Shown here piece by piece: positions 50,465 to 64,000 of a stretch of DNA of 64,000 nucleotides (position 1 is its first letter; each line of letters begins with the position of its first letter). Both the position numbers and the translations under genes were made by a program. Under the pieces are notes generated by a model. The model ran no database searches and was not told where the DNA came from. It saw only the letters and a list, made by a program, of their open reading frames with translations. The DNA is from Candidatus Fukatsuia symbiotica. GTDB lineage: Bacteria > Pseudomonadota > Gammaproteobacteria > Enterobacterales > Enterobacteriaceae. The stretch is from assembly GCF_003122425.1 (NCBI RefSeq), contig NZ_CP021659.1:2760009-2824008 (forward strand), in the 5' to 3' direction.

Positions 50465-52289
50465 TTATTCAACCGTCACCGATTTTGCTAAATTACGCGG
50501 TTGATCGACATCGGTGCCTTTAATCAGAGCGACATAATAGGCAAGCAGTTGCAGTGGCACGGTATAAAAAATGGGCGCGATAATTTCTTCTACATGTGGT
50601 AATGGAATAATTTTCATGCCATTACTGTCACTAAAACCCGCATTTTGATCAGCGAAGACATACAACTGCCCCCTCGGGCGCGTACTTCTTCAATATTCGA
50701 TTTCAGTTTTTCTAGCAGTTCATTATTTGGCGCGACAACAACAACCGGCATCTCATTATCGACCAGTGCCAACGGGCCATGTTTCAACTCACCGGCAGCG
50801 TAAGCTTCAGCATGAATATAAGAGATCTCTTTTAGCTTTAGGGCACCTTCCATAGCAATCGGATATTGATCACCTCGCCCAAGAAACAACGCATGCTTTT
50901 TATCAGCAAAATTTTGTGCCAACATCTCAATGGTTTTATCCAGTGCCAACATCTGTTCTATTCTGGCAGGCAATTTTTGCAGTGCCTGCACAATATCATG
51001 TTCCCGACTTTCCTCTTGACCTTGCAAACACCCAATGTAGGCCACCAGCATTAACAACACGGTTAGTTGGCTCGTAAATGCCTTGGTAGAAGCAACACCA
51101 ATTTCAGTACCGGCTTTAGTCATCAATGCCATATCGGATTCACGTACTAATGAAGACGCCAAAACGTTACAGATCGCCAATGAACCTAAATAGCCAAGCT
51201 CTTTAGACAGACGTAATGCCGCCAGCGTATCTGCCGTTTCTCCCGATTGTGACAACGTGATCAGTAGACTATTTGTACGTGCGCAAGATTTGCGGTAACG
51301 GAATTCAGAGGCAATTTCAACATCGCATGCTATGCCTGCTAAAGATTCAAACCAATAGCGTGCTACCATCCCTGAATTGTAAGAGGTGCCACAGGCAATA
51401 ATTTGAATATGTTGTACCCTGACAGTAACTCCTGTTTTTCAGCCAATTCTGACAAATCGACTTTACCATGATTCAAACGGCCTTCCAGTGCATTTTTAAT
51501 CGCTATCGGCTGTTCATAGATTTCTTTTTCCATGTAATGACGATAGGTTCCTTTATCACCCGCATCATACTTTGTTTGCGATTCAACTACTGGGCGTTTT
51601 ACTACATTGCCCTGTTTATCAAAAATACTCAGATTATCGGCACTTATTTCGGCCAGATCCCCTTCTTCCAGGAAAATAAAACGACGGGCAACAGGTAGCA
51701 GAGCTAATTGGTCGGAGGCAATAAAATTTTCACCCTCGCCACAACCAATCACCAGTGGACTACCTGAACGAGCAGCCACTAAACGACCAGGATCACGACT
51801 ATCCATTATCACTGCACCATAAGCACCGCGCAATTGAGCAATCACAGCTTTAACCACCTCGAGCAGAGAACCACCTTGCTGTTGCTGCCAATTCACGAGA
51901 TGAGCAATCACTTCAGTATCGGTTTCAGAAGTAAAATGATAACCACGACTGATCAATAGCTCGCGTAATGATTCATGGTTTTCAATAATACCGTTGTGAA
52001 CCACAGAAATATGTTGCGAAACATGAGGATGTGCATTGACTTCTGAAGGTTCACCGTGAGTCGCCCAACGGGTATGTGCAATGCCGGTACTACCCTGTAA
52101 TTTTTGCATTACAGCAGCATCAGACAATACCTGCACTTTACCCACTCGACGCAAACTATTCATCTGACCTTTGCTATCGACCACGGTTAGACCGGCGGAA
52201 TCATAACCGCGATATTCAAGACGGCGTAAACCTTCAATCAATATTTCAGCAATATCACGTTGCGCTACTGCACCAACAATTCCACACAT
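50465..52289 (-). CDS. glmS: GlmS, glucosamine-6-phosphate synthase (two one-base frameshifts)
   Basis: Makes glucosamine 6-phosphate from fructose 6-phosphate and glutamine, first step to UDP-GlcNAc. The glutaminase domain with Cys2 (MCGIVGAV) and two SIS sugar domains are all present but in three frames. Adding one G at 51417-51419 (GGG) and one at 50670-50674 (GGGGG) restores 608 residues (E. coli 609) with [17 protein letters not shown] and [13 protein letters not shown] in place. The end LAKSVTVE is normal. Directly after glmU (12 bp). Since the pathway is normally essential, sequence error is the likeliest cause. Confidence 0.93.
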
Positions 52290-52301
52290 CAGTTTATATT
52301 C

Positions 52302-53674
52302 CTATTTAACGATTTTTTTTACCGGACGCTGCCAACCTTGAATATTGCATTGTTTAACACGACTGAGTACCAACTCGTTTTCAGCAATATCATTTGTTAC
52401 TGTCGTACCGGCGCCGATGGTCGCCCCATTTGCCACCTTAATCGGTGCTACAAATTGGCTAGCCGAACCAACAAAAACATTATTACCGATGATCGTTTTA
52501 TATTTATTAGCACCATCATAGTTACAAGTGATGCTTCCTGCTCCGATATTCACGCCAGAACCAATATCAGCATCTCCAAGGTAAGAAAGATGACCCGCCT
52601 TGGAGCCTTTGCCCAAACGTGTCTTTTTAATCTCGACAAAGTTGCCAACCTGCACCCCTCAGCCAACTCACTCCCTGGACGTAAGCGAGCAAAAGGACCA
52701 ACGCTGCAAGTCGCCTCCAAAGAGGCATTTTCCAGTACGGTATAAGGTTTAATTTGACAGTCATCACCAATCCGCGAATTTTTTAAAATACATCCAGCAC
52801 CGATATGTACCCGATCTCCCAAGGTGACACTACCTTCAATAATCACGTTGGTATCAATAGTAACGTCGCAACCACAGGTCAAACCACCACGTAAATCGAA
52901 ACGCGCCACATCGAGCAAAGTTACGCCAGATAAAAGTAATTTCTCTGCCTGCTCCATTTGAAATACCCTCTCAAGACGTGCAAGCTGCAAGCGGTTATTA
53001 ATACCTTCAACTTCACTAAAACGAGCAGGCTGGACGGTAGCGATTTTTCTACCCTCAGCATGAGCAAACGCGATGATATCAGTGAGATAAAATTCACCTT
53101 GGGCGTTGTCATTATTTAGCATAGACAACCCCTGTTTCAGATCAGCACCATTAGCAACCAAAATACCGGTATTGATTTCGTTGATTGCTCGCTGACTGTT
53201 ATTGGCGTCTTTATGCTCGACAATGCCGATAACATCACCGTTTTCACGTAAAATGCGACCATAACCACAGGGATCATCCCGCTTGACTGTCAGCAAACCG
53301 ATACCTCCCGTAGGCTTGACCGCTAACAAGTGCTTTAATGTTTCCACTGTGATCAAGGGCACGTCGCCATATAACACCAGAACATCTTCATCAGCAGAAA
53401 AATAGGGTGCTGCTTGCTGCACAGCATGTCCGGTGCCAAGCTGTTGCTGTTGCAAGACCCAATTCAATTCAAGATCAATCAACGTCTCTTTAAGTAATTC
53501 GCCACCATACCCATAAACCACATGAATGTTGCTCGCTCCTAATTCTAAGGCAGCGTCAATGACATGCCGCACCATAGGTTTGCCTGCCAGTGGATGTAAC
53601 ACCTTAGGCAGTGCTGAGTACATCCGTGTTCCCTTACCGGCAGCAAGAATGACGACACTTAAACTGTTTGACAT
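52302..53674 (-). CDS. glmU: GlmU, bifunctional GlcN-1-P acetyltransferase/uridylyltransferase (one-base frameshift)
   Basis: Makes UDP-GlcNAc. N-terminal nucleotidyltransferase (LAAGKGTRM near residue 12) and C-terminal left-handed beta-helix acetyltransferase with hexapeptide repeats. The frames part at [10 protein letters not shown]; one G added to GGGG at 52655-52658 restores [15 protein letters not shown] and a 457-residue protein (E. coli 456). The start is the ATG at 53674 ([13 protein letters not shown]), not the longer frame. Followed by glmS as in E. coli. Confidence 0.93.
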
Positions 53675-53714
53675 AAATAACCTGATTACTCTAATTGAAT
53701 GGTTGAATATAGGA

Positions 53715-53737
53715 CGAGGTTTTGCAAGAAGTCTAAT
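53715..53737 (+). repeat. Family 2 repeat, right-end fragment
   Basis: GAGGTTTTGCAAGAAGTCTA between atpC and glmU. Confidence 0.6.
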
Positions 53738-53748
53738 GAAACAACATA

Positions 53749-53765
53749 GCCCACCAAGGGTGGGC
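53749..53765 (-). terminator. Hairpin after atpC
   Basis: GCCCACC / GGTGGGC with a short loop, followed on the minus strand by TATGTTGTTTC. It stands 30 bp past the atpC stop, before glmU. Confidence 0.6.
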
Positions 53766-53796
53766 CAAAGGTACATCACTTTCTTAATCAATACGA

Positions 53797-54219
53797 TCAC
53801 ATCGCTTTTTTGATCAATTCGATTACACGTAGTTTCGCAATCTCTTTTGCCAGTTCAGCAGATAACTGGGCATAATCAACATCACAGTGAGAATCATTAA
53901 TATGGCTTTCTGCTTTGTGCTTAGCTTCCAGCGCCTTTGCTTCATCGAGATCTTCCCCACGAATAGCGGTATCAGCCAGTACGATTACAACATTCGGATG
54001 CACCTCAAGGAGGCCACCAGAAAGATAAATAAATTCTTCTTCACCGAACTGTTTAACAATACGTACCATGCCAGGATTAATGGAAGTCAATAGCGGAGCA
54101 TGGCCTGGATAAATGCCCAATTCTCCTTCACTACCCGTCACCTGAATTTTTTGTACTAGGCCAGAAAACATCCTCTTTTCTGCACTGACCACATCCAGAC
54201 GGTAAGTCATTGTAGCCAT
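53797..54219 (-). CDS. atpC: ATP synthase epsilon subunit
   Basis: 140 residues (E. coli 139). Beta-sandwich domain with the [19 protein letters not shown] motif, then the C-terminal helical pair that can inhibit the rotor (ends [10 protein letters not shown]). Part of the F1 central stalk. Last gene of the atp operon, 21 bp after atpD, with a hairpin terminator downstream. Confidence 0.96.
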   Translation of the reverse strand: MATMTYRLDVVSAEKRMFSGLVQKIQVTGSEGELGIYPGHAPLLTSINPGMVRIVKQFGEEEFIYLSGGLLEVHPNVVIVLADTAIRGEDLDEAKALEAKHKAESHINDSHCDVDYAQLSAELAKEIAKLRVIELIKKAM

Positions 54220-54240
54220 GTCACCCTCCTGTCAGCAGTG

Positions 54241-56535
<2,295 letters not shown>

Positions 56536-56550
56536 TGCTGCTTCTCCTTA

Positions 56551-58095
56551 TTACCAGGACTGAGTTGCCTTAAATTTTTCCAGGATATCTTTTAACTTAC
56601 CCTCAATTTTATCGTCATACGCACCAGTTTGGTTAATGTGTTGCAGGAATTCGAAGTATTCACGGTCAGCAAAAGCCAATAACGCCACTTCAAAGCTACT
56701 GACCTTAGCCAGTTCAACATCCGCCAGATAACCCTGTTCCGCCGCAAAGAGCACCAAAGATTGTTGAGCAACGGACATAGGCGCATACTGTTTCTGTTTC
56801 AGCAATTCAGTCACTTTTTGACCATGATTTAGTTGCTTACGTGTTGCATCATCCAAATCAGAGGCAAACTGGGAGAAAGCAGCGAGCTCACGATACTGTG
56901 CCAAGGCGGTACGGATACCACCGGACAATTTTTTAATGATTTTGGTTTGCGCGGCACCGCCAACACGGGATACCGAGATACCAGGGTTAACTGCTGGACG
57001 AACACCCGCGTTAAATAAACCCGATTCAAGGAAGATCTGACCATCAGTAATCGAAATAACGTTTGTTGGCACGAATGCAGAAACGTCACCGGCTTGTGTT
57101 TCTATGATAGGTAAAGCCGTGAGAGAACCGGTTTTACCTTTTACTTTGCCTTTGGTGAAAACATCGACATAAGCAGCATTAACACGAGCAGCACGCTCCA
57201 ACAAACGCGAATGAAGATAAAACACATCACCCGGGTAAGCTTCGCGACCAGGTGGACGACGAAGTAACAGGGAAATTTGGCGATATGCTACAGCCTGTTT
57301 GGATAAGTCATCATAAACAATCAATGCATCTTCACCACGATCGCGAAAATATTCCCCCATAGCACAACCGGAGTAAGGTGCCAAATATTGTAGCGCAGCA
57401 GATTCAGAGGCTGTCGCTACCACTACTATGGTATTCGCTAAGGCGTTATGCTCTTCGAGCTTGCGGACGACATTTGCTACTGTTGAGGCTTTTTGACCGA
57501 TAGCGACATAAACGCACTTAATATCAGAATCGCGTTGATTAATTATCGCATCGATCGCCAGTGCCGTTTTACCCGTTTGACGATCGCCAATAATCAATTC
57601 ACGTTGACCACGACCAATGGGTATCATCGCATCAACAGATTTATAGCCTGTTTGAACCGGTTCATCAACAGATTGACGTTCGATTACCCCAGGTGCAATG
57701 GCTTCAATGGCGGAAAAACCATCGTTTTCTATTGGACCTTTGCCATCGATAGGTGCACCTAACGTATTGATAATACGACCTAGCAAGCCGCGGCCAACGG
57801 GCACTTCCAAGATACGACCAGTACACTTGACTTTCATACCTTCAGCAAGATCAGCGTATGATCCCATTACTACGGCACCCACGGAATCACGTTCCAGGTT
57901 TAATGCTATGGCATAACGGTTATCCGGTAGTGCGACCATCTCTCCCTGCATCACATCCTTTAAACCATGTACACGGATGATGCCATCGCTAACGGAAATA
58001 ATAGTCCCTTCATTGTGAGTCTCACTCACTATCTTAAACTGAGCAATCCGCTCTTTGATCAGTTCACTAATTTCATTGGAATTGAGTTGTTGCAT
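56551..58095 (-). CDS. atpA: ATP synthase alpha subunit
   Basis: 514 residues (E. coli 513). P-loop GDRQTGKT, the arginine finger region [14 protein letters not shown], and the [17 protein letters not shown] start are all conserved. Regulatory nucleotide-binding F1 subunit that alternates with beta. Gaps of about 14 bp to atpH and 15 bp to atpG. Confidence 0.97.
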   Translation of the reverse strand: MQQLNSNEISELIKERIAQFKIVSETHNEGTIISVSDGIIRVHGLKDVMQGEMVALPDNRYAIALNLERDSVGAVVMGSYADLAEGMKVKCTGRILEVPVGRGLLGRIINTLGAPIDGKGPIENDGFSAIEAIAPGVIERQSVDEPVQTGYKSVDAMIPIGRGQRELIIGDRQTGKTALAIDAIINQRDSDIKCVYVAIGQKASTVANVVRKLEEHNALANTIVVVATASESAALQYLAPYSGCAMGEYFRDRGEDALIVYDDLSKQAVAYRQISLLLRRPPGREAYPGDVFYLHSRLLERAARVNAAYVDVFTKGKVKGKTGSLTALPIIETQAGDVSAFVPTNVISITDGQIFLESGLFNAGVRPAVNPGISVSRVGGAAQTKIIKKLSGGIRTALAQYRELAAFSQFASDLDDATRKQLNHGQKVTELLKQKQYAPMSVAQQSLVLFAAEQGYLADVELAKVSSFEVALLAFADREYFEFLQHINQTGAYDDKIEGKLKDILEKFKATQSW

Positions 58096-58109
58096 GTGCT
58101 TCAGTCCCC

Positions 58110-58643
58110 TTAAGACTGCAAGATGTCTGACAGATGTCCAAGACGACCACGTACACTGCCATCTATCACCATATCGCCAGCACGAATAACCACACCAGCA
58201 ATGACAGACTTATCGATTTTGCAGTTCAGCTTAACTTTACGTAGCAGCTTCTTTTCCATCACAGCAGATATTTTTTCTCGCTGTATATCGTTTAGCACCC
58301 TCGCTGAGGAAACTTCAACGTCGATGGTTGATTCCAGTAAGGCTCGTAGCTGAATAAACTGTTCAAGTATTTCGGGCAGAACCCGTAAACGACCATTTTC
58401 CGCCATAACCCGAATAAAATTTTGAGCGAATTCGTCAAGTTGATCACCACAAACGGCAATAAATATTTCTGACATCGCCTCTGGTGCCAAAGAACCGGAA
58501 AGCAATTCGGCAATATGTTCATTACGCGCCACTTCGACAGCAAACACTAACATATTTTGCCAAGGTCCAACCGCTTGATGCTCAACAGAAAAATCAAAAG
58601 CAGCCTTGGCGTAAGGGCGAGCTACAGTAACAAATTCAGACAT
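58110..58643 (-). CDS. atpH: ATP synthase delta subunit
   Basis: 177 residues, as in E. coli. N-terminal helical bundle ([14 protein letters not shown]) and C-terminal [34 protein letters not shown]. It joins F1 to the peripheral stalk formed by AtpF. Confidence 0.96.
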   Translation of the reverse strand: MSEFVTVARPYAKAAFDFSVEHQAVGPWQNMLVFAVEVARNEHIAELLSGSLAPEAMSEIFIAVCGDQLDEFAQNFIRVMAENGRLRVLPEILEQFIQLRALLESTIDVEVSSARVLNDIQREKISAVMEKKLLRKVKLNCKIDKSVIAGVVIRAGDMVIDGSVRGRLGHLSDILQS

Positions 58644-58654
58644 TAGCCCCTCAC

Positions 58655-59125
58655 TTACAGTTCAGCAACCATTTTATCAACGATGTCGCTACTAATAGCG
58701 TCATCCACGGAACGTTCGATAATTTTCTCAGCGCCAGCTATTGCTAACATTGCGATTTGTTTACGCAACTCTTCATAAGTGCGCTTACGTTCAGCCTCTA
58801 TCTCAGCCTGTGCTTGCGTTACAATTTTGTTACGTTCCTGTTCAGCCTCGGTCTTCGCTTCTTCAAGGATCTGAGCTTTACGTTTACTTGCTTGCTCGAT
58901 GATCACCTGAGCCTGTGCTTTGGCTTTATTCAATTGGTCAGTCGCATTGGTTTGCGCTAAGTCCAAGTCTTTTTTGGCACGCTCCGCAGAAGCAAGACCG
59001 TCAGCAATTTCTTTTTGACGCTTCTCAATGGCAGCCATAATCGGCGGCCACACATACTTCATACAGAAGATGACGAACAGAAAAAACGCGATGGCCTGGC
59101 CGAGGATTGTTGCGTTAAGGTTCAC
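58655..59125 (-). CDS. atpF: ATP synthase b subunit
   Basis: 156 residues, as in E. coli. One N-terminal membrane helix ([26 protein letters not shown]), then a long Lys/Glu/Ala-rich right-handed coiled coil forming the peripheral stalk dimer. Ends [11 protein letters not shown]. Confidence 0.96.
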   Translation of the reverse strand: MNLNATILGQAIAFFLFVIFCMKYVWPPIMAAIEKRQKEIADGLASAERAKKDLDLAQTNATDQLNKAKAQAQVIIEQASKRKAQILEEAKTEAEQERNKIVTQAQAEIEAERKRTYEELRKQIAMLAIAGAEKIIERSVDDAISSDIVDKMVAEL

Positions 59126-59194
59126 AGCACAATGCCTCTTTAAAAGTTAATAGATGAGCATAAATTGATAGTAGAGAGAAATACGCTACTTTTT

Positions 59195-59452
<258 letters not shown>

Positions 59453-59476
59453 TTAAAACACAGTAGTATAAAAAAA

Positions 59477-60640
<1,164 letters not shown>

Positions 60641-61055
60641 ATGGGCATTATTTTTTCTTTTTTGTGGGCGTTATTATTACTCACATCGACACAATGGGTT
60701 TATGCTGTGCAAAATTGCGATAATCCCAACAGTAGCCAGAGGGAGTTAAATGAATGTTACGACAAACTCTACAAACAGTCGGATGCAGAACTCAATGTTC
60801 TCTACAAGCTGATCGTTCAACATCTGAAAGGTGATAAAAACGGCACTGAGCTTTTAGTTAAAGCCCAGCGTGCCTGGTTATCCTATTGCGATGCAGAATG
60901 CGATTTTCTTTTCGTTTAGTGTGGCTCAAGGGAGCGTTTATCCCATGATCTTGCTTAGCTGTTTGAATTCTCAAACTCAATTACGGATCAACGATTTCCA
61001 ACGTTACTTAAAGTGTGAAGAAGGAAATTTAAGTTGTTCCGTACCTGGCGGTTAG
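60641..61055 (+). pseudogene. LprI/DUF1311-family secreted protein (frameshifted)
   Basis: Signal peptide about 1-23 (ending VYAVQNC), then a DUF1311/LprI-like domain with its cysteines: NELNECYDKLYKQSDAELNVLY-type start, LLVKAQRAWLSYCDAECDF, then in the next frame SVAQGSVYPMILLSCLNSQTQLRINDFQRYLKC. Removing one T from the TTTTCTTTT stretch near 60903-60912 joins the frames into about 137 residues. Family members inhibit lysozyme. It replaces atpI between atpB and rsmG, on the opposite strand. Could be a true pseudogene or a sequence error. Confidence 0.7.
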
Positions 61056-61068
61056 CACAGTAGTAACC

Positions 61069-61686
61069 TTATTTTAAAATAACTAAATGACGTGCTTCAG
61101 GCAGATTTGGTATTTGCAATTTAACTATTAATTCTGTGGTTATTCCTGCAGGTAAGTTCGCTAACTCGTCATTTGGTTTCAACCCTTTCAATGCGTAAAA
61201 ACGTCCTTCATGTTGTTTATTCACTAAATGGTGACACCAAGACAGCATATCTTGCAGTGAAGCGAATGCGCGGCTTATCACGCCATCAAACAACGGATTT
61301 GCAATAAAGCTCTTAACACGGCTTTGTATCGGTTCAATATTGGTTATTTTTAATTCATGCTGTACTTGTCGTAGAAAGCGAACTCTTTTGCCTAAGCTGT
61401 CAAGTAAGGTGAAATGAGCATCAGGACAAACAATAGCGAGTGGAATACCAGGCAAACCTGCACCACTACCAACATCAATAAACCTGCTCCCTTGCAGGTA
61501 AGGTTTAATAACTATGCTGTCCATAATATGGCGAATTAGTATTTGTTGAGGATCATGCACAGAGGTTAAATTATAAGTTTTATTCCATTTATCTAATAAA
61601 TTAACATAACTAATCAACTGTTGTTTTTGTCTATCAGGTAAAATTATCTCCTTTTCATTGAGCAAAGATCCTAATTCTTTTAGCAT
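61069..61686 (-). CDS. rsmG: RsmG, 16S rRNA m7G527 methyltransferase
   Basis: 205 residues from this start (E. coli 207). Class I SAM fold: [34 protein letters not shown] and [13 protein letters not shown] are conserved. It methylates G527 of 16S rRNA. The ATG at 61686 aligns best with known starts but has no clear ribosome site; a GTG at 61737 overlapping the mnmG stop would add 17 residues and could be coupled. Next to mnmG as in most bacteria. Confidence 0.94.
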   Translation of the reverse strand: MLKELGSLLNEKEIILPDRQKQQLISYVNLLDKWNKTYNLTSVHDPQQILIRHIMDSIVIKPYLQGSRFIDVGSGAGLPGIPLAIVCPDAHFTLLDSLGKRVRFLRQVQHELKITNIEPIQSRVKSFIANPLFDGVISRAFASLQDMLSWCHHLVNKQHEGRFYALKGLKPNDELANLPAGITTELIVKLQIPNLPEARHLVILK

Positions 61687-61729
61687 CAAAATATTTTTTG
61701 AATTTGAAATCATATCGCCAACACTTAAA

Positions 61730-63619
61730 TTAGGCACTACGGCGCAATAGGTTTTGTTTTTTTAGCCAAATCAGCAAAATAGATATCGCTGCTGGAGTTA
61801 CACCTGAAATACGGGATGCTTGACCGATAGAATTCGGTTTATGATCGCTGAGTTTAGCAATGACTTCGTTGGATAGGCCAGAAACATTATGGTAATTGAG
61901 ATCTATCGGTAACAAAGTATTTTCATTACGTTGTTGTTTTTTTATTTCTTCTTGTTGACGCAGAACATAGCCTTGATATTTGACTTGAATTTCAACTTGG
62001 TCCGCTGCTTGAGGATCGGTTAATGCTGGGGTAAATAAATCCAGTGTGGTAAGTATTTGGTAGTTAACTTCGGGTCTACGCAGTAGCTCTTCACCATTGG
62101 TTTCCCGTGATAAGGGCGATTGTAGTAACTTATTAAGTTGATTAATACTCTCTGAATGAGGATGTACCCAGATGTCACGTAAGCGTTGGCGTTCTTTTTC
62201 TATTTGTTCAGTTTTTTTACTGTAGTGTGCCCAGCGGAGATCATTAACCAAACCTAGCTTGCGACCAATTTCAGTCAGGCGTAGGTCGGCGTTATCTTCA
62301 CGTAATGTTAAACGGTATTCAGCTCTGGAAGTGAACATACGGTAAGGCTCTTTGGTACCTAGTGTACTTAAATCGTCTACCAGCACGCCAAGGTAAGCTT
62401 GATCTCGTCTTGGTGACCAACTTTCATCCTCGTTGGCTAAACGTCCGGCATTAAGTCCGGCAAGTAATCCTTGAGCTGCTGCTTCTTCGTAACCTGTGGT
62501 GCCGTTGATTTGGCCTGCAAAGAAGAGTCCCTGGATATATTTACTTTCTAACGTAGTTTTTAAATCACGAGGATCGAAATAGTCGTATTCAATGGCATAG
62601 CCAGGCCGGATGATCCGTGCATTTTCCATTCCTTTAATCGAGCGGACGAGCTGCATTTGTACATCAAAAGGTAAACTTGTTGAGATACCGTTTGGATAGA
62701 TTTCGTTGCTAGTTAACCCTTCAGGTTCGAGGAAGATTTGATGGGCGTTACGATCAGCAAAACGCATGATTTTGTCTTCGATTGACGGACAGTAACGCGG
62801 ACCAATTCCTTCAATTACGCCCGAATACATCGGGCTACGATCGAGATTGTTGCGAATAATCTCATGCGTTTTTTCGTTGGTATAGGTGATATGGCATGCG
62901 ATCTGTCTGGGGTGTTGTGTTGGATGACCAAGGAAAGAAAACACGGGTATTGGTGTGTCACCTAGCTGAAGATCTAATTGATCAAAATCGATGGTTTTTG
63001 CATCAATTCTCGGTGGGGTTCCTGTTTTTAAACGGTCTGTCCGCAAAGGAAGTTCTTTTAACCTCTGGGATAATGAGATCGAAGCGGGATCACCAGCACG
63101 GCCACCGCTGTAATTCTCCAGGCCAATATGTATTTTGCCATCGAGGAAAGTACCAACGGTTAATACAACCGCTTTAGCACGGAATTTTATTCCCATCTGC
63201 GTTACAACACCGACGATCCGATCGTTTTCGATCATTAGGTCTTCAACGGGTTGTTGGAAGATCATCAGATTAGGTTGTCTTTCTAATGCAGTACGTATTG
63301 CTTGACGATAAAGGATCCGATCGGCTTGAGCGCGAGTGGCTCTGACAGCAGGTCCTTTGCTGGAATTGAGGATCCTGAATTGGATACCGGCTTTGTCTAT
63401 CGCCTTTGCCATTAGGCCACCTAAAGCGTCGATTTCTTTTACCAGATGTCCTTTGCCAATACCACCGATTGCTGGGTTACAGGACATCTGTCCTAAAGTA
63501 TCGATGTTATGGGTTAGCAACAGGGTTTGACGTCCTATACGGGCGCTAGCCATAGCAGCTTCAGTGCCTGCATGGCCCCCTCCGATGATGATGACGTCAA
63601 ATTGATCAGAATAAAGCAT
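61730..63619 (-). CDS. mnmG: MnmG (GidA), tRNA U34 carboxymethylaminomethyl synthase subunit
   Basis: 629 residues, as in E. coli. FAD-binding [15 protein letters not shown] near the start, [16 protein letters not shown], the catalytic [13 protein letters not shown] region, and the C-terminal MnmE-binding domain ending LRRSA. With MnmE it builds cmnm5U34. ATG at 63619 ([14 protein letters not shown]) by alignment. Beside oriC, its ancestral place; its transcription from near the origin influences initiation in E. coli. Confidence 0.96.
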   Translation of the reverse strand: MLYSDQFDVIIIGGGHAGTEAAMASARIGRQTLLLTHNIDTLGQMSCNPAIGGIGKGHLVKEIDALGGLMAKAIDKAGIQFRILNSSKGPAVRATRAQADRILYRQAIRTALERQPNLMIFQQPVEDLMIENDRIVGVVTQMGIKFRAKAVVLTVGTFLDGKIHIGLENYSGGRAGDPASISLSQRLKELPLRTDRLKTGTPPRIDAKTIDFDQLDLQLGDTPIPVFSFLGHPTQHPRQIACHITYTNEKTHEIIRNNLDRSPMYSGVIEGIGPRYCPSIEDKIMRFADRNAHQIFLEPEGLTSNEIYPNGISTSLPFDVQMQLVRSIKGMENARIIRPGYAIEYDYFDPRDLKTTLESKYIQGLFFAGQINGTTGYEEAAAQGLLAGLNAGRLANEDESWSPRRDQAYLGVLVDDLSTLGTKEPYRMFTSRAEYRLTLREDNADLRLTEIGRKLGLVNDLRWAHYSKKTEQIEKERQRLRDIWVHPHSESINQLNKLLQSPLSRETNGEELLRRPEVNYQILTTLDLFTPALTDPQAADQVEIQVKYQGYVLRQQEEIKKQQRNENTLLPIDLNYHNVSGLSNEVIAKLSDHKPNSIGQASRISGVTPAAISILLIWLKKQNLLRRSA

Positions 63620-63720
63620 GTTGCCTGTGCCTCGCTTAATGCAGGTGATCGTCGTGTGATCCAGGAATTGATAACGATTTCGGATAGGTTCCAAGTATCG
63701 CTGATTCTACGCAAATTTAA

Positions 63721-64000
63721 TCGATCAGCCAAGTGGCTTAGGATCAGGTTTGATCTTGCCTTTAATTATTTTAGATCTTTTATTAGATCTTTTTATTAGA
63801 TCTATTATTAGGATCGCGATTATCTGTGGATAAGTTATTATTTATAAATAAAATCATATAATTAATGATGCTAATTTGCTGTGAATGATCGGTGATCTTG
63901 TTTTGTATAAGCTGGGATCTAAATGGCGTGTTATCCACAGGGTTTCGCCGTTATAAAGTTATCCTATGGATAACTACGGGTTTTCCATTGCTTTTGCACA
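63721..64000. other. oriC, chromosomal replication origin (right edge may be cut)
   Basis: Three AT-rich 13-mer-like repeats TTAGATCT(T/A)TT at 63771-63810 form the unwinding element. DnaA boxes: TGTGGATAA at 63825-63833 (R1 place), a perfect TTATCCACA at 63931-63939 (R2 place), and TATGGATAA at 63965-63973 (R4 place). Ten GATC sites lie in 200 bp (63723-63919). The segments CTGTGAATGATCGGTGATC and GTATAAGCTGGGATC match E. coli oriC nearly base for base. mnmG on the left agrees; mioC should lie just beyond the window. Confidence 0.95.

Overview
The window looks like chromosome from an Enterobacterales bacterium of the Yersinia/Serratia side of the order that has been living with a host. Nearly every recognisable protein is a close match to an E. 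coli or Yersinia housekeeping protein, the Hha homologue is YmoA-like, and the right edge is a typical enterobacterial oriC. Conserved blocks are cut, shuffled and separated by short repeats, and regulators and transporters are decayed or orphaned. A facultative insect symbiont of the Candidatus Regiella insecticola type fits best. That name is an inference from memory, not from a search.

Layout. 1-2 kb: divergent miaB (partial) and ubiF, then tusE. 2.2-11 kb: the tsaE-amiB-mutL-miaA-hfq-hflX-hflK-hflC block, all minus strand. 11-12 kb: an hha/ymoA gene whose partner tomB/ymoB survives only as a relic. 12-21 kb: yoaH-dbpA, groSL with a sigma-32 promoter, asd, ygdQ, mutH, rppH and an orphan rbsB. 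21.8-28 kb: alaA, yfbR, yfbV, ackA, pta. 28.3-30.4 kb: an ascorbate-type PTS (EIIA, EIIB, EIIC) whose EIIB lacks its usual phospho-cysteine. 30.4-33.6 kb: a polar amino acid ABC transporter (binding protein and two permeases, no ATPase) coupled to tag. 34 kb: a bactofilin. 35-40 kb: pstSCAB-phoU with two Pho boxes. 40-41 kb: an unknown protein with a Lys-Asp repeat. 41-48 kb: degS, yheV-kefB-kefG, yheS, a glycosyltransferase, rlmB. 49-50.3 kb: orphan genes and a toxin fragment. 50.4-64 kb: the ancestral origin-left arm glmS-glmU-atpCDGAHFEB-(lprI in place of atpI)-rsmG-mnmG-oriC.

Two families of short repeats punctuate the window. Family 1 is about 155 bp, with imperfect inverted ends of about 25 bp and TA at both borders, so it looks like a non-autonomous MITE. 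Family 2 has ends of the type TAGACTTCTTGCAAAACC and is more often found as fragments. Copies sit inside operons (ackA/pta, pstA/pstB, binding protein/permease) and touch coding ends (pstS, kefG). One ERIC-like element lies between the Pho boxes and pstS.

The assembled sequence breaks five genes (hflK, yfbV, glmS twice, glmU, atpD) by what is each time one missing G in a run of three to five Gs on the coding strand. Restoring one base per site returns each protein to nearly its E. coli length. As glmS, glmU and atpD are normally essential, homopolymer undercalling in the sequence is the simplest explanation, though real slippage cannot be excluded. I saw no tRNA, rRNA, CRISPR array, prophage or complete insertion sequence, and no clear new multi-gene system. 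The best candidates for undescribed biology are the orphan cluster at 48985-50321, the repeat-bearing protein at 40133-41149, and the repeat families.
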